Part shown: positions 14,753-28,575 of the stretch, one piece after another
How the letters are laid out: each line of letters opens with the position of its first letter
Position numbering within the stretch: position 1 is the stretch's first letter
Source: Salvelinus alpinus
Taxonomy: Eukaryota > Chordata > Actinopteri > Salmoniformes > Salmonidae
Length of the DNA: 64,000 bases
NCBI RefSeq assembly: GCF_045679555.1
Contig: NC_092094.1
Location: 12,152,819 to 12,216,818 of the forward strand
Direction: 5' to 3'
Position numbers and translations under genes: made by a program
Notes under the pieces: generated by a model
Told to the model about the DNA's origin: nothing
Databases searched by the model: none
What the model saw: only the letters and a program-made list of their open reading frames with translations

Positions 14753-16262
14753 CAGTACCAGTCAAAAGTTTGGACACAGCTATTCATTCAAGAGTATTTC
14801 ATTATTTTTACAATGTTCTACATTGTCGAATAAGAGTGAAGACATCAAAACTATGAAATAACACACATATTTTATATTTGAGATTCTTCAAAGTAGCCAC
14901 CCTTTGGCTTGATGACAACTTTGCACACTCTTGGCAATCTCTCAACCACTTCACCTGGAATGCTTTCCAACAGTCTTGAAGGAGTTCCCACATATGCTGA
15001 GCACTTGTTGGCTGCTTTACCTTCACTCTGCAGTCCAACTCATCCCAAATCATCTCAATTGGGTTGAGGTCGGGTGATTGTGGAGGCCAGGTCATCTGAT
15101 GCAGCACTCGATCATTCTCCTTCTTGGTTAAATAGCCCTTACACAGCCTGGAGGTGTGTTGGGTCATTGTCCTGTTGAAAAACAAATGATAGTTCCACTA
15201 AACGCAAACCAGATGGGATGGCTTATCGCTGCAGAATGCTGTAGTAGCCATGCTGGTTAAGTGTGCCTTGAATTCTAAATAAATCACTGACAGTGTTACC
15301 AGGAAAGCACCCCCACAGCATAACACCTCCTCCTCCATGATTCACGGTGCGAAACACAAATTAATATCATCCGCACATCACAAAGACACGGCGGTTGGAA
15401 CCAAAAATCTCAAATTTGGACTCATCAGACCAAAGGACAGATTTCCACTGTCCTTAGCCCAAGCACGTCTCCTCTTCTTATTGGTGTCCTTTAGTAGTGG
15501 TTTCTTTGCAGCAATTCAACCAGGAAGGCTTGATTCATGCAGTCTCCTCTGAACTGTTGATGTTGAGATGTGTCTGTTACTTGAACTCTGTGAAGCATTT
15601 ATTTGGGCTGCAAACTGAGGTGCAGTTAACTCTAAAAAACGTATCCTCTGCAGCAGAGGTAACTCTGGGTCTTCCTTTCCTGTGGTGGTCCTCATGAGAG
15701 CCAGTTTCATCATAGTGCTTGATGGTTTTTGCAACAGCACTTGAAGATTCTTTCAAAGTTCTTGATATTATCTGGATTGACTGAACTTCATGTCTTAAAG
15801 CAATGATGGACTGTCGTGTCTCTTTGCTTATTTGAGCTGTTCTTGCCATAATATGGACTTGGTCTTTTACCAAATAGGGTTATCTTCTGTATACCACCTC
15901 TACCTTGTCACAACACAACTGATTGTCTCAAATGCATTAAGAAGGAAAGAATTCCACAAATTAACTTTTAACAAGGCACACTTGTTAATTGAAATGCATT
16001 CCAGGTGCCTACTTCATGAAGCTGGTTGAGAGAATGCCAAGAGTGTGCAAAGCTGTCATCAAGGCAAAGGGTGGCTACTTTGAAGAATCTTAAATATAAA
16101 ATATATTTGGGTGTGTTTAACATGTTTTTGGTTACTACATGATTCCATATGTGTTATTTCATAGTGTTGATGTCTTCACTATTATTCCACAATGTAGAAA
16201 ATAGTAAAAATACTGAAAACCCCTTAAATGAGTAGGTGTGTCAAAACTTTTGACGGGTACTG
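14753..16262 (-). mobile_element. Tc1-like DNA transposon, about 1.5 kb, degraded
   Basis: Terminal inverted repeats: cagtaccagtcaaaagtttg at 14753 and caaaacttttgacgggtact ending at 16261, next to TA on the left (14751-14752) and TG on the right. The minus-strand transposase starts near 15849 (MARTAQISKETRQS, helix-turn-helix region) and its C-terminal part includes QSPDLNPIEMIWDEL near 15100. The frame is split into at least three pieces (15849-15577, 15740-15516, 15185-14808), so it cannot encode transposase. Confidence 0.92.
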
Positions 16263-18022
16263 TGTTTGTAAACTATCGAGAGAGGTTGGCATTATTCACA
16301 GACACAGCATTTTTTTTTAGGTTGACTTGAACTTGAGTATTAGCTTGATAGGGTGGTGCAGAGTTGGTTTCAGTCTCTACTTGTCAATGCACTGCTTTCT
16401 GGAACAATCCATAACACAAAGTTGTTATGCTGTAGAAGACAATTTATTTACTTTCCTAATGTCATTTGATAATATGCACTGCACATACACCATAATGTTG
16501 AACAGGACCTGTATAAAACTACAGACATAATGTTGATACATACTGTATAGGCTACATGAAATGCATAACATAAGGGGACATAACATCATTTTGAACGGAA
16601 CGCAGAATATCACAAGGGATAATATTAATGACCACAGTAAGAAACACAACTACTGCTCTATTCAATCCGTACCACGGAAGTTCAGCGTTAATAAAGTGTG
16701 ATTGAAATTTAAAAGCAAATTCCCCGCGTTAACGGAGACTGCACTCACATTAAACACTGCATAGAGATGTAGAATCTTAATTAGACCACCCTTTCCTGCA
16801 ATGCAAGACATTTTAAACTTTTAGCGTATTTGAGGTTTAAAAAGTCTTCTGAAGTTCCCTTACGAAAAATGCATCAACACCTACAAAAATGTTCATTAAT
16901 TATAATCAAAATAACAATTCACATTTCCTATTGCTGCAGGATTATTGTCCTGCTGTATCAAACTGGCTCAAATTAAGATCCTACATCAGTATGTTGGCTA
17001 AATCTGAAATTAACTTTATATTTCCATTGGGCAATTTGTAATGCTTCAGCGATGCAGACTGAATAGAGCCCTGAATAGAGACTGAAATGTACATTTTCTG
17101 CATCCGCCGTGCCAAACAAGAAATGACATTCTTCTTGGTTTCATTTGCACATAGCAGGCATTGAGTACAACAAGACATATATTTGAAATACAGGAAACCT
17201 TACAACGTGACAATGTCATTGATAACTTTATATATGTATATAAAGTTATAATAATCACTAATGTGGCAGTAGAGGAGGGTCCACTCATTTGTGTGTGCAT
17301 TTGCTATTTATGAAAGAGTTTTTACCATACATGCATACAACAAAAATATAGTTAAACCTCGGACCAGGGTTAACAGATGTGCCATCTAAACTCCGATTCC
17401 CTCTCTCTGATTAGGTTCCTCTCTATTCAATCTCATCAGTGATATCCAGTGTCGGCTAAGTTGTAAAGCGTAGAAGCGTGGTTGCGTCATACTGTATGTC
17501 ATGCTCAGAAAGACAAAACAACATAAATGACACTGAACAAACAACAACACAATCCCTCCTTGCTTCTCCATAATGAGGTAGTAAAACACTAAATCAATTA
17601 GGAATGAAAAAATAATGGGACCAGTACTGAGCTGAATGGTTTGGACCTGCCATCATCATCTTCCTTTTTGATGCCCGAGACACAAATCTGACAAACGTGG
17701 GTCTCCAATTCCTTTAAAAGCAGTACAAGTAGGATAACAATGCTTACTGCACAACCTTTGCTGCACAACAGTTCTTTAAAAAAGTGCTAAATCAATTTTC
17801 AAAAAGCATTCATCTTAAGACACTTATAGCAGCACACAAAACAAAACAATTGTCATTATTCATCCCCTCTTTCTACATTACTCCACTTTCCCAAAATATA
17901 AACATTCTCAGGAATCATAAATAAATAACTTAAATATCTCACTCTATAAAAACATTTGAAAGTGCATTGTTTCCAGTCTCTCTCCTCTACCCTTGTTGAA
18001 GGTACAGTCTCATTGGAGTCAT
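16263..18022. other. fgf4 downstream region; 3' UTR not delimited
   Basis: Lies directly 3' of fgf4 on the minus strand. The AATAAA-like hexamer I noted (minus strand, 16448-16443) is about 1.6 kb from the stop, too far to assign confidently. No other gene recognised. Confidence 0.35.
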
Positions 18023-20424
18023 TCAGATCCTTGGTAAGAAGTGTGTCACTGTCATAGCTGGTGTAACTCGATTTCCTTTTTTGGTTTTGCCAGTCTTACT
18101 CAGTCCAATATACATCCCTGGGTGAGCTGCTGACTCATAAGCATTGTAGTTATTTGCCAAGAGATTCTCCTTGAACTTGCACTCATCATTGTAATGACCC
18201 TGGAGAAGGGATGAGAGAAGAGAGGTTAATATTTACCTTAAAATAATCCAATGTACAGTAGACTATAACGAAGCTCTGTTTGCCAAATGACCCCAAATGA
18301 CCTTGTATTGAATGCATCTGTGGCGTAGTGTACTATGACGTTCATAAGCTACAAAACATGTACAGGCGTGCCAAGACATTGACTATAATTTTGCTGTGGA
18401 GATCTCTCATGAAGCAAAGTATGGTGTGACGCAGAAATACATCCCAGAAAACATGTCATGTCCACTTACAGATCCATACAGCTTCCCTTTGCTGTTCATG
18501 GCCAGAAACATACCACTTCGGACGCCAAAGAGCGTCACAACCCCTCTCTCCACAGGTGATATCTCAAGGAGACCTGAAATGAGACAAAGAATATCACTGC
18601 TATGTTTACACTGTACTTATCTACACCAAAACGAAGTTGTTTATAATCCATTGTGTTGTAAAAGTAGACGGAGAAGATAAGGACAACTGTAGTAGACAGG
18701 TCTGTTTAGGTCTCTGTTCAAACTGGTACTGGAACATCCTGCAAGGAAATGATGCCTCCCTTGATACTAGGTGATGAATTGGAGCATCGAGTAGGCCCAG
18801 GCTAAATATGATATAGACTTCCTTTCAGTCAAGTACCCAGTAACAGGTTGGACTTTTGATTAAATTGCCTACATTGGGCTTGCACAATAAAACAAGATAC
18901 ATTTTTTTTTTTACAACTTTGTCTTGTCTCTCTGGCTCTATTTGAGGATTGTTTAAAAAATAATACTACTTATTCTCATAGACTCATTTGTGAGGAAAGA
19001 AGAGGAAAATAGTCCATAATTTCCAATTGGTTTACTTTATACACTACTGGATGATGACTAGTCTATTCTCCATAATACCCGGGCTCCCGAGTGATCTAAG
19101 GCACTGCATCTCAGTGCAAGAGGTGTCACTGCAGTCCCTGGTTTGAATCCGGGCTGCATCACATCCAGCTGTGAATGGGAGTCCCATTGGCCAAGCGCCG
19201 TCCAGGTTTGGCCGGGGTAGGCCGTCATTGTAAATAAGAATTTGTTCTTAACTGACTTGCCTAGTTAAATAAAAATATATATAATGGAAAACAACTGACC
19301 TAATATCACACCAATATATTGATAGCCAACGGTTAAACGCTCCCCTCCTGTATTTCTCACAGAAACCACTTTATGTTATTTTTTCAACACTTTCCCTGGA
19401 TACTACTAGTCTTGCTCAATTAAACATTTCATCTGTGTCATATCAACTTTTTAAGTCACTCCAAAGAAACGATTTTGAGGCATTTTGATCTAATATTTTG
19501 TGATTTAGAAAAAGTTATATAGTATATATACTCTAATGCAGTTAGAGTTATAAACTGTTAGTTATAAACTGTTTTATATATACCAGTAGGGGAGCCTAAA
19601 GATAAATAATCCACTTGGTTAGAGCGATTTTTTAAATATAATTTTGTAAATAAAATAGTACATTTTAAAGTGAGTGTGTTTGGGGCGCCCCCCCCCCCCC
19701 CCTTCCCCTCTATTCTCAGATCTGGTATCATCCCTGATTCCTTTTGACATCTCAGAAACATGTCCCGAAGCCTTTTTTTTTAAGACCTGCGAAAATTGTT
19801 CAAGGAGGCGCATTAATAATCAAAGCCTTGCAAAGAAGCCGAAATGAAAAATCACTCTTGGCTAAAACACACCGATGCATCCTTCCACTGTAGTCACATG
19901 GGACAATAACACTAACATCCATGTGACGTCAATTCGCTAGTAGCCTAATCTAAACACCGTATTATGCTCAAGTTGGCATGGTGCCCATTCACACAACTCG
20001 ATCCCATAATATGAAGTTCCAAAGTGGTGGCGCATGGCACAAACAGGTTGCAGACCAAGAGAGGGGCATCAAACAATTTGCGCAAAGATGATGGGTTCAA
20101 TAAAAGCATGAAAATGAACTTACTGTATCTGTTTTCGTTATGTATTCCAGTTATCTTTCCGTCTGGTAAAACTTGAATATGAAACCCAATGCCGACATTG
20201 CAGTATAGACGCCGAAGTCTTTTGATGCCTGTAAGATAGTCACCGTCTCGGTTGATTTCTCTTTTTTCCCATGGGTTTCGAGCCAGTGAGCGAGAGTAGA
20301 GCGTTTCCCAATGGCGCTCTGGAGTGTCGGTCTGCCTACCCGCGAACGGGGCAGTGCGCACTGAGGTACACACTAGTCCCCACACCAGCAGCGGTACTGG
20401 TAACCAGGACGCGTGGACAGACAT
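18023..20424 (-). CDS. fgf4: Fibroblast growth factor 4, complete, three exons, 193 aa
   Basis: Secreted FGF ligand acting on FGF receptors with heparan sulfate; a vertebrate developmental signal, for example in limb/fin bud and early embryo. Coding exons: 20424-20124 (100 codons plus 1 base), 18573-18470 (104 bp), 18199-18023 (58 codons plus stop). All junctions have AG/GT sites (GTAAGT donors). The start at 20424 gives a hydrophobic signal peptide ([16 protein letters not shown]). An in-frame Met 29 codons upstream would hide that signal. Core motifs: [62 protein letters not shown] (heparin-binding side), ending HFLPRI. KLYGS and GKTKKGNRV favour FGF4 over FGF6, and fgf3 next door supports this. 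Intron 1 (about 1.55 kb) holds a SINE; intron 2 is about 270 bp. No N-glycosylation sequon is visible in the mature part, unlike mammalian FGF4. Confidence 0.95.
19079..19289 (+). mobile_element. HpaI-type tRNA-derived SINE in fgf4 intron 1
   Basis: Begins with a tRNA-related part (gggctcccgagtg, then a B box ggtttgaatcc at 19140-19150) and ends with the family tail (ggccggggtaggccgtcat, actgacttgcctagttaaat, A/T-rich end). Part of the A-box region is missing. It is inserted antisense to fgf4. The family is characteristic of salmonids, which is one basis for the organism call. Confidence 0.9.
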
Positions 20425-21870
20425 CCCTGTGCGGTCGGTCAGTGCTGTCTCACGTGTTTGAAGAGGTTTTACAATTCCCCAAATCCCCTTTCCCCTGTCC
20501 GTGGTGCTCACAGGTTGACAAAAACAAGTTGTGGAGACTGTGGGACTCAGTGAGCCTCACTAGTCTATCCAGTGAAAAGGTTAACTTATTTCTGAGTCTG
20601 CATGAAGTCTTTTCTGTAGGCTACTTCAATGGCTCCGCTGTTTGTTTTCTATTACTCTATTCCGAGTTGCTTTGTGTTGGAGTTGTGTGTTGTCAGTCGT
20701 GTTGCAGGGCATGGCCATGTATCTCCTCTCCTGGCGATACTTATATGTGCTCCGAAATTACATCACACGCCACCTACTGTACCGAAATGTTGCTCTCAAC
20801 TCTTAGAGTCGGAGTAACCTTCGACGCAAAGTCATTAGAAAACCACCTCCCTTTCTTGTGCACTTTGATATCGGAGTGGCGGTGGGCAAGCAATTCAATG
20901 CGTTCGGTTGATGTATTGACTTTAATGTTAGTGTGAGCTGACACATGTAACCATATAAACGTTTTGCCCAGCCTGTATATAGTGTCTTTATCTTGCTCTT
21001 CCCAGGCTTCTCAATGTGTGTCCAGGCGACAGGATGAATTACGCATGTGATCGTTGTCTAAAACTTCCTCCGATATCGTCTGAAATAAAACAAATGTATT
21101 GCAGGATGCAGAATAGGAAGCTGAAAAGCCAGCAGACTGTTGCACAGTAGACAGTGCTATAAATGAAACCATAACAGGAAAACAACAGCACTTTAGTGGA
21201 ATTTCCTACTTTTAAAATAATGGAAATAAGAGACAGACAGACAGAAACCTATTATTTAAATGGAACAATATCAACAATAAGGTTATATTTGTATTATTTT
21301 GATGCAAGACAAATACTTTAGCATCATAAAAAGGTTGGTGACATTATCAACCCAAGCCTCCTGCCATGGGGATGAGGGATCTACAGTAATCTGATACAGT
21401 AATCTTCTGTTCATCTGATCAGCTAAACAGAATGTAAAACACCCAGACTGTACCAAGCGACTACGCACAAGGTTCCAATGCTTTACGCACAGGATGTTGG
21501 AGATGTCCATTATTAGACTCAACTTCTGGCCCATGGTGGCCAGTGATGCGCAAAACATCCATGCAATATCAATGCACGTCCATAAAAGTTAAATAAAAGT
21601 TCATATCAAAGGTTTGCTCGAGGTTTGAACCCTATGTGTGACCGTCCACACCTTGGAAAGCCTATTGCCACTTTGCCAGTGTAATACACAACCGGAATGA
21701 CATAGAGGTGTCAATTGGGGCGTGAGGCGCAGCGACTTTTGCACCTGTTCACAAACATGATTTCATTATTTCAAGCTGGCGAATTACTGGTGGAAAAATT
21801 GCGGCTAATTGTTGTTAAATTATGCATGAAACAAAGACTGAGGGCCATGTCAGAAGCTATATTAAATCCA
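20425..21870. other. fgf4 upstream / fgf3 downstream intergenic DNA
   Basis: Contains the unmapped fgf4 promoter, which reads leftward. No TATA box was assigned. The plus-strand ORF at 20271-20936 partly overlaps fgf4 exon 1 in antisense and is a shadow. Confidence 0.4.
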
Positions 21871-22044
21871 CAGGAGGTTGGTGGCACCTTCATTGGGAAG
21901 GACAGGCTCATTTTAATGGCTAGAGTGGAATGAGTGGAATTGTATCAAATACATCAAACTCATGGGTTCCATGTGTTGGTGCCATTCCATTATCTCCTTT
22001 CCAGCTGTTATTATGAGCCGTCCTCCCCTCAGCAGCCTCCACTG
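21871..22044. mobile_element. Short palindromic MITE, about 175 bp
   Basis: Starts caggaggttggtggcacctt and ends cctcagcagcctccactg. An internal mirror pairs ttccatgtgttggtgccattcc with ggcaccttcattgggaagg-type sequence. I recognise it from memory as a dispersed salmonid foldback repeat. No coding capacity. Confidence 0.65.
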
Positions 22045-23474
22045 ATAAATCTATATTTACTTTTGATATAACGTGGTCCTGAGTTTAAGTCAAAACGGTC
22101 CATTACTTTGGCAAAAGTCTCAAATATACTTAACTTTATTTGATGTTTAAAACGTGTTTTTGGTATTGAACTTCCAACAATATTGCTTAGGAATCGGTTG
22201 AGAGTAAATGTTTAACCGCAAACTCATGTCCCAAGAAAGATATTAGCCTTTAGTCTGATATTTAGGTAGCCTACTTATTTTATTTGATACTTGAAAAAAA
22301 GTCTGAAAATCTTCAGGTTTAGGTAATTAATTGCTTTGCAAGAATCAAACTTCAACACAGTCTTTTAGATTGTTATTTTTTATTAGATCGGTTGTTTGTT
22401 GATATTTACCCATATCGTATCACGCAAGAGCCAAAATATGAATCATAATTTCAGGCTTCTGAATTCTAGCCTATACATACGCGTTTCCAGCTGCTCTCCA
22501 TGGTACTGCATTTTAGCCACGTGGTTTTGCGTTATAGTCCGATCGATGCTGGACGGGGTGCCGCATCCAGGATGTCTTTGTTTAACTTTTCACAGGCTGT
22601 GAAACAATGTATGTTAAAGCCACAGTCCGTCACTTGTTTCAGTAATTTCAAATAATAAAATACATTGATTTTGTAAGAAAGTGATTTATGACTACCTTAC
22701 TGAGATTAGTAGGCCCTACAACTGTCTTCCTTATCAATACTCCAATAACGAATGAGCTGTGCTCCTTTCGTTATGTTTCTGTTGTCATTGGGAAATTGGT
22801 CAACTAATAATAGCTTAAAATATTTATTTTAAAGAGTACAGTTACAGTTACTCTCTTGGAATGTAATTTAATGTGAACAGAACGTCTGAAGAGAAGTGGT
22901 TTTACTTGCTGCCGCTAGGGTGCAGTGTCTACTAATGAACAGAACCGATGCTACCCCTTGAAAATAGAACCCAAAGGCTGCGTTTACACAGGCGGCCCGA
23001 TAATTCCTCAAAACTCTAGACTATTAGCCTAATTCTTAAATAAAAACCTAGACTGCCATGATTCATAAAACTTGAGTTATATAGACCAGTAGAAAAACAA
23101 TGCAAAAGCAATTTTGAATGAAAATGTGTTTATGATATAAAAAGCAAATAAATAAACACCACAATGGTAATATACATACTATTTATCATTTGCAAACACT
23201 TTTACCCAAAGTAACGTACATCAGGATGGGACCCACAATCCTGGCCTGGCATGCATCAAGCTCTACCAACTGAGTCACAAAGGACAATATACCATTGATT
23301 GTACAAGTGCTTTTTTGTACATTATATTATTGTGTAAATCCACATGCATCCTTCCAGACATCTTCCTATGAAATGGTCATCAAGAAAAATACAGGACATT
23401 AACTGCATGTACTTCCGATAATGTGAGTTAACAATAAGAGTACAAAGATACATTATATTCAAGACACTCATCAC
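22045..23474. other. No gene recognised
   Basis: A/T-rich intergenic DNA between fgf4 and the fgf3 3' end. No supported exon. It is one of the few stretches over 1 kb here without a tandem array. Confidence 0.4.
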
Positions 23475-23480
23475 TTTATT
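23475..23480 (-). terminator. Candidate fgf3 polyadenylation signal
   Basis: AATAAA on the minus strand, about 140 bp after the fgf3 stop codon. This would give a short 3' UTR. Identified by motif and position only. Confidence 0.5.
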
Positions 23481-23619
23481 CACAGGACAGTATCATTATG
23501 CCGGTTTAAATTAGAGCAGGGGGAGCTTGTATCTCTCAGTCACCAGTCATGCTCTTCCCACAGTCCACGTGTCTGACAAGTGAGACTTGTCATCAAGCTC
23601 CCTGGAGATGGACACATCT

Positions 23620-25070
<1,451 letters not shown>

Positions 25071-25958
25071 TGTGGCATGGCCGAAAATAGTATATTAGTC
25101 CTTTTCCATGAGTGACAAAAACGGACTCAATAGTTTCCATCGAATTCTTAGGGAGTCCATTAGTCCAGTCCGATAAAATGGATCCACTTTAGATACATTC
25201 GTTTTGCCAACAGTAACTCGCTTTCAGTCAACCTGATTTTGAAATCGTCATGGAAACGAGACGAGTACACCGTGAAGATGTCCAAGTTGCGTGCAAAATA
25301 AAAGCCCTCATTCATTCGATAGCCCTATTGGGGCGATTGTTACGACGGAGAAGTCAAGGTACGGTCTTGTGTGAGCTATGAGAGTGCAATAGGTATGGAT
25401 GGATAAAACATGACATTACACACAGAGGCTCATTGCTGAAAGCCGCAAAAAAGCCACAAAGGGCGAGCCAGCCATCTGAGGACAGAGCGTTCCTCTCAGC
25501 TTTACTTTTGATGGATCCAAAATGCCAATTAGACATTCCAAAATTATAGCCTACAGCATCGGTTTCAACACCAGCATTCCCCTGGTCAATTCAAACTCCC
25601 AACTCTTGCCCAGTTGGTGGAAAGATGCTAAAACGAAGACATCGGTGGTAAAGATGGCAGAAATGGTTTCACATTCGAAACAGCTGGACACTATAATGTT
25701 ATTTAGAGGGCAGACATAGTGAGCAAAATATGTACATCTTATTTAAAGTATTCCCACAAATAATATATAGGCTACACCCCTGTCAAGATATTGGTACATG
25801 TTATGGTTGTTTTGCAGTGTCAAAATAAATCTGATGGAATAACACATTTCTATTTTGAAGAGATGGAGGTATGGAGTAGGTTTATGGGAGAAAGACTGCA
25901 AGTGGAAAGGACATCACACTGCTTGCTTAGTGGGTACTGGCTCATACTGAGGCTCGAA
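25071..25958. promoter_or_regulatory. fgf3 upstream region
   Basis: The fgf3 promoter should lie here because the gene reads leftward from 25070. I found no confident TATA box and no annotated element. The call rests on position only. Confidence 0.35.
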
Positions 25959-26262
25959 CACAGGATGTCTGGTGGACACAGGATGTCTGGTGGACACAGG
26001 ACGTCTGCTGGACACAGGACGTCTGCTGAACACAGGACGTCTGCTGGACACAGGACGTCTGCTGGACACAGGACGTCTGCTGGACACAGGACGTCTGCTG
26101 AACACAGGACGTCTGCTGGACACAGGACGTCTGCTGGACACAGGACGTCTGCTGGACACAGGACGTCTGCTGGACACAGGACGTCTGCTGGACACAGGAC
26201 GTCTGCTGAACACAGGACGTCTGCTGGACACAGGACGTCTGCTGGACACAGGATGTCTGCTT
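25959..26262. repeat. 18-bp minisatellite upstream of fgf3, about 17 copies
   Basis: Unit cacaggacgtctgctgga. The two left copies and the last copy carry gatgtct instead of gacgtct, and some copies have ctgaa for ctgga. Because 18 is divisible by 3, frames stay open in several directions, producing false ORFs of 100-205 residues. Each inner unit contains the palindrome GACGTC. It lies about 0.9 kb upstream of the fgf3 start codon. Confidence 0.95.
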
Positions 26263-26561
26263 CGCAAACACAAGTGACTGCCCTCCAGGAGCATCTTACC
26301 CAGTCACTCCACCGAAAAGCTAGTGCAGAAACTATAGGTCGACTGAGTTTCACAGATCCCCATTTGCGACACAAGCCAATATCACTATGAGTATCTGGAG
26401 GAGGCAGCACATGTTCCACTGCAGAGAAACACCCCTGGAGCAGGTTAAGTGCCTTGCTTAAGGGCACATGGCAGTAGGTGGCATCTGATATTGTGATGCC
26501 AGATACAAAATCATATGTATCCTGATTGCAGCTTCAGTTACCAGCTCACTCCCACCACTTC

Positions 26562-28368
26562 CAAATCAAATCAAGTTTATTTTATATAGCCCTTCGTACA
26601 TCAGCTAATATCTCGAAGTGCTGTACAGAAACCCAGCCTAATACCCCAAACAGCAAGCAATGCAGGTGTAGAAGCACGGTGGCTAGGAAAAACTCCCTAG
26701 AAAGGCCAAAACCTAGGAAGAAACCTAGAGAGGAACCAGGCTATGAGGGGTGGCCAGTCCTCTTCTGGCTGTGCCGGGTGGAGATTATAACAGAACTATG
26801 CCAAGATGTTCAAAATATTCATAAGTGACAAGCATGGTCAAATAATAATCATGAATAATTTTCAGTTGGCTTTTCATAGCCGATCATTAAGAGTTGAAAA
26901 TAGCAGGTCTGGGACAGGTGGCGGTTCCATAACCGCAGGCAGAACAGTTGAAACTGGAATAGCAGCAAGGCCAGGTGGACTGGGGACAGCAAGGAGTCAT
27001 CATGCCCGGTATTCCTGACGTATGGTCCTAGGGCTCAGGTCCTCCGAGAGAGAGAAAGAAAGAGAGAATTAGAGAGAGCCAAGATTTTCAAAATGTTCAT
27101 AAATGACAAGCATGGTCAAATAATAATCAGGAATAAATATCAGTTGGCTTTTCATAGCCGATCATTAAGAGTTGAAAACAGCAGGTCTGGGACAGGTAGG
27201 GGTTCCATAACCGCAGGCAGAACAGCTGAAACTGGAATAGCAGCAAGGCCAGGCGGACTGGGGACAGCAAGGAGTCATCATGCCCGGTTTGCCGTGACGT
27301 ATGGTCCTAGGGCTCAGGTCCTCCGAGAGAGAGAAAGAAAGAGAGAAGGAGAGAATTAGAGAGTGCCAAGATTTTCAAAATGTTCATAAATGACAAGCAT
27401 GGTCAAATAATAATCAGGAATAAATATCAGTTGGCTTTTCATAGCCGATCATTAAGAGTTGAAAACAGCAGGTCTGGGACAGGTAGGGGTTCCATAACCG
27501 CAGGCAGAACAGCTGAAACTGGAATAGCAGCAATGCCAGGCGGACTGGGGACAGCAAGGAGTCATCATGTCCGGTTTGCCGTGACGTATGGTCCTAGGGC
27601 TCAGGTTCTCCGAGAGAGAGAAAGAAAGAGAGAACGAGAGAATTAGAGAGAGCATACTTCAATTCACACAGGACACTGGATAAGATAGGAGAAGTACTCC
27701 AGGTATAACCAACTGACCCTAGCCCCCCGACACATAAACTACTGCAGCATAAATACTGGAGGCTGAGACAGGAGGGGTCAGGAGACACTGTGGCCCCATC
27801 AGAAGAAACCCCCGGACAGTGCCAAACAGGAAGGATATAACCCCACCCACTTTGCCAAAGCACAGCCCCCACACCACTAGAGGGATATCTTCAACCACCA
27901 ACTTACAATCCTGAGACAAGGCCGAGTATAGCCCACAAAGATCTCCACCACAGCACAAACCAAGGGGGGGCGCCAACCCAGACAGGAAGATCACGTCAGT
28001 AACTCAACCCACTCAAGTGACGCACCCCTCCCAGGGACGGCATGAAAGAGCACCAGTAAGCCAGTGACTCAGCCCCTGTAATAGGGTTAGAGCCAGAGAA
28101 TCCCAGTGGAGAGAGGGGAACCGGCCAGGCAGAGACAGCAAGGGCGGTTCGTTGCTCCAGAGCCTTTCCGTTCACCTTCACACTCCTGGGCCAGACTACA
28201 CTCAATCATATGACCTACTGAAGAGATAAGTCTTCAGTAAAGACTTAAAGGTTGAGACCGAGTCTGCGTCTCTCACATGGGTAGGCAGACCGTTCCATAA
28301 AAATTGAGATCTATAGGAGAAAGCCCTGCCTCCCGCTGTTTGCTTAGAAATTCTAGGGACAATTAGGA
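26562..28368 (-). mobile_element. 3' region of an L2/CR1-like LINE
   Basis: Read on the minus strand it ends with a short-repeat tail (TTTGATTT at 26562-26575). The same end occurs on the plus strand at 46976 and 56274, where copies begin at different points, the signature of 5'-truncated LINE insertions. It carries shared stretches such as cggtggctaggaaaaactcc and cctagggctcaggt. No intact ORF. I infer from memory of salmonid repeats that this is the 3' part of the family represented at 1-893. An internal region is triplicated. Confidence 0.65.
26799..27655. repeat. Tandem triplication of a 278-287 bp segment within the LINE tail
   Basis: agcatggtca recurs at 26831, 27109 and 27396. Each segment runs through tcatagccgatcattaag to a GA-rich end (gagagagaaagaaagagag). 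Copies 2 and 3 resemble each other more than copy 1 (aaacagca and tagggg shared), suggesting two duplication steps. Confidence 0.9.
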
Positions 28369-28575
28369 TTTGATCCAGCAACCTTCTGGTTACTGGCCTG
28401 CTTCTTTGGCCTCAAGGCTCATATTTACTGTCTATTCACTAACTTGGATGCTACACCAAAGACTGGTACTCCATGTTCCCACCATTCTTTATCGTACACC
28501 CATAGTTCACTGTAAAATATTTAAGTTTACTCATTACTCATCACTCATTACTCATTACTCATTACTCATTACTCA

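Noticed and set aside
18023-20424. Assignment of this gene as fgf6
   Set aside because: The HFLPRI ending is FGF6-like, but [13 protein letters not shown] and GKTKKGNRV fit FGF4 better, and the adjacent gene is clearly fgf3, the usual FGF4 neighbour.
25791-26467. ORFs of about 200 residues with RTSAGH or ADVLCP repeats near fgf3
   Set aside because: The 18-bp unit keeps frames open on both strands. No unique domain is attached.
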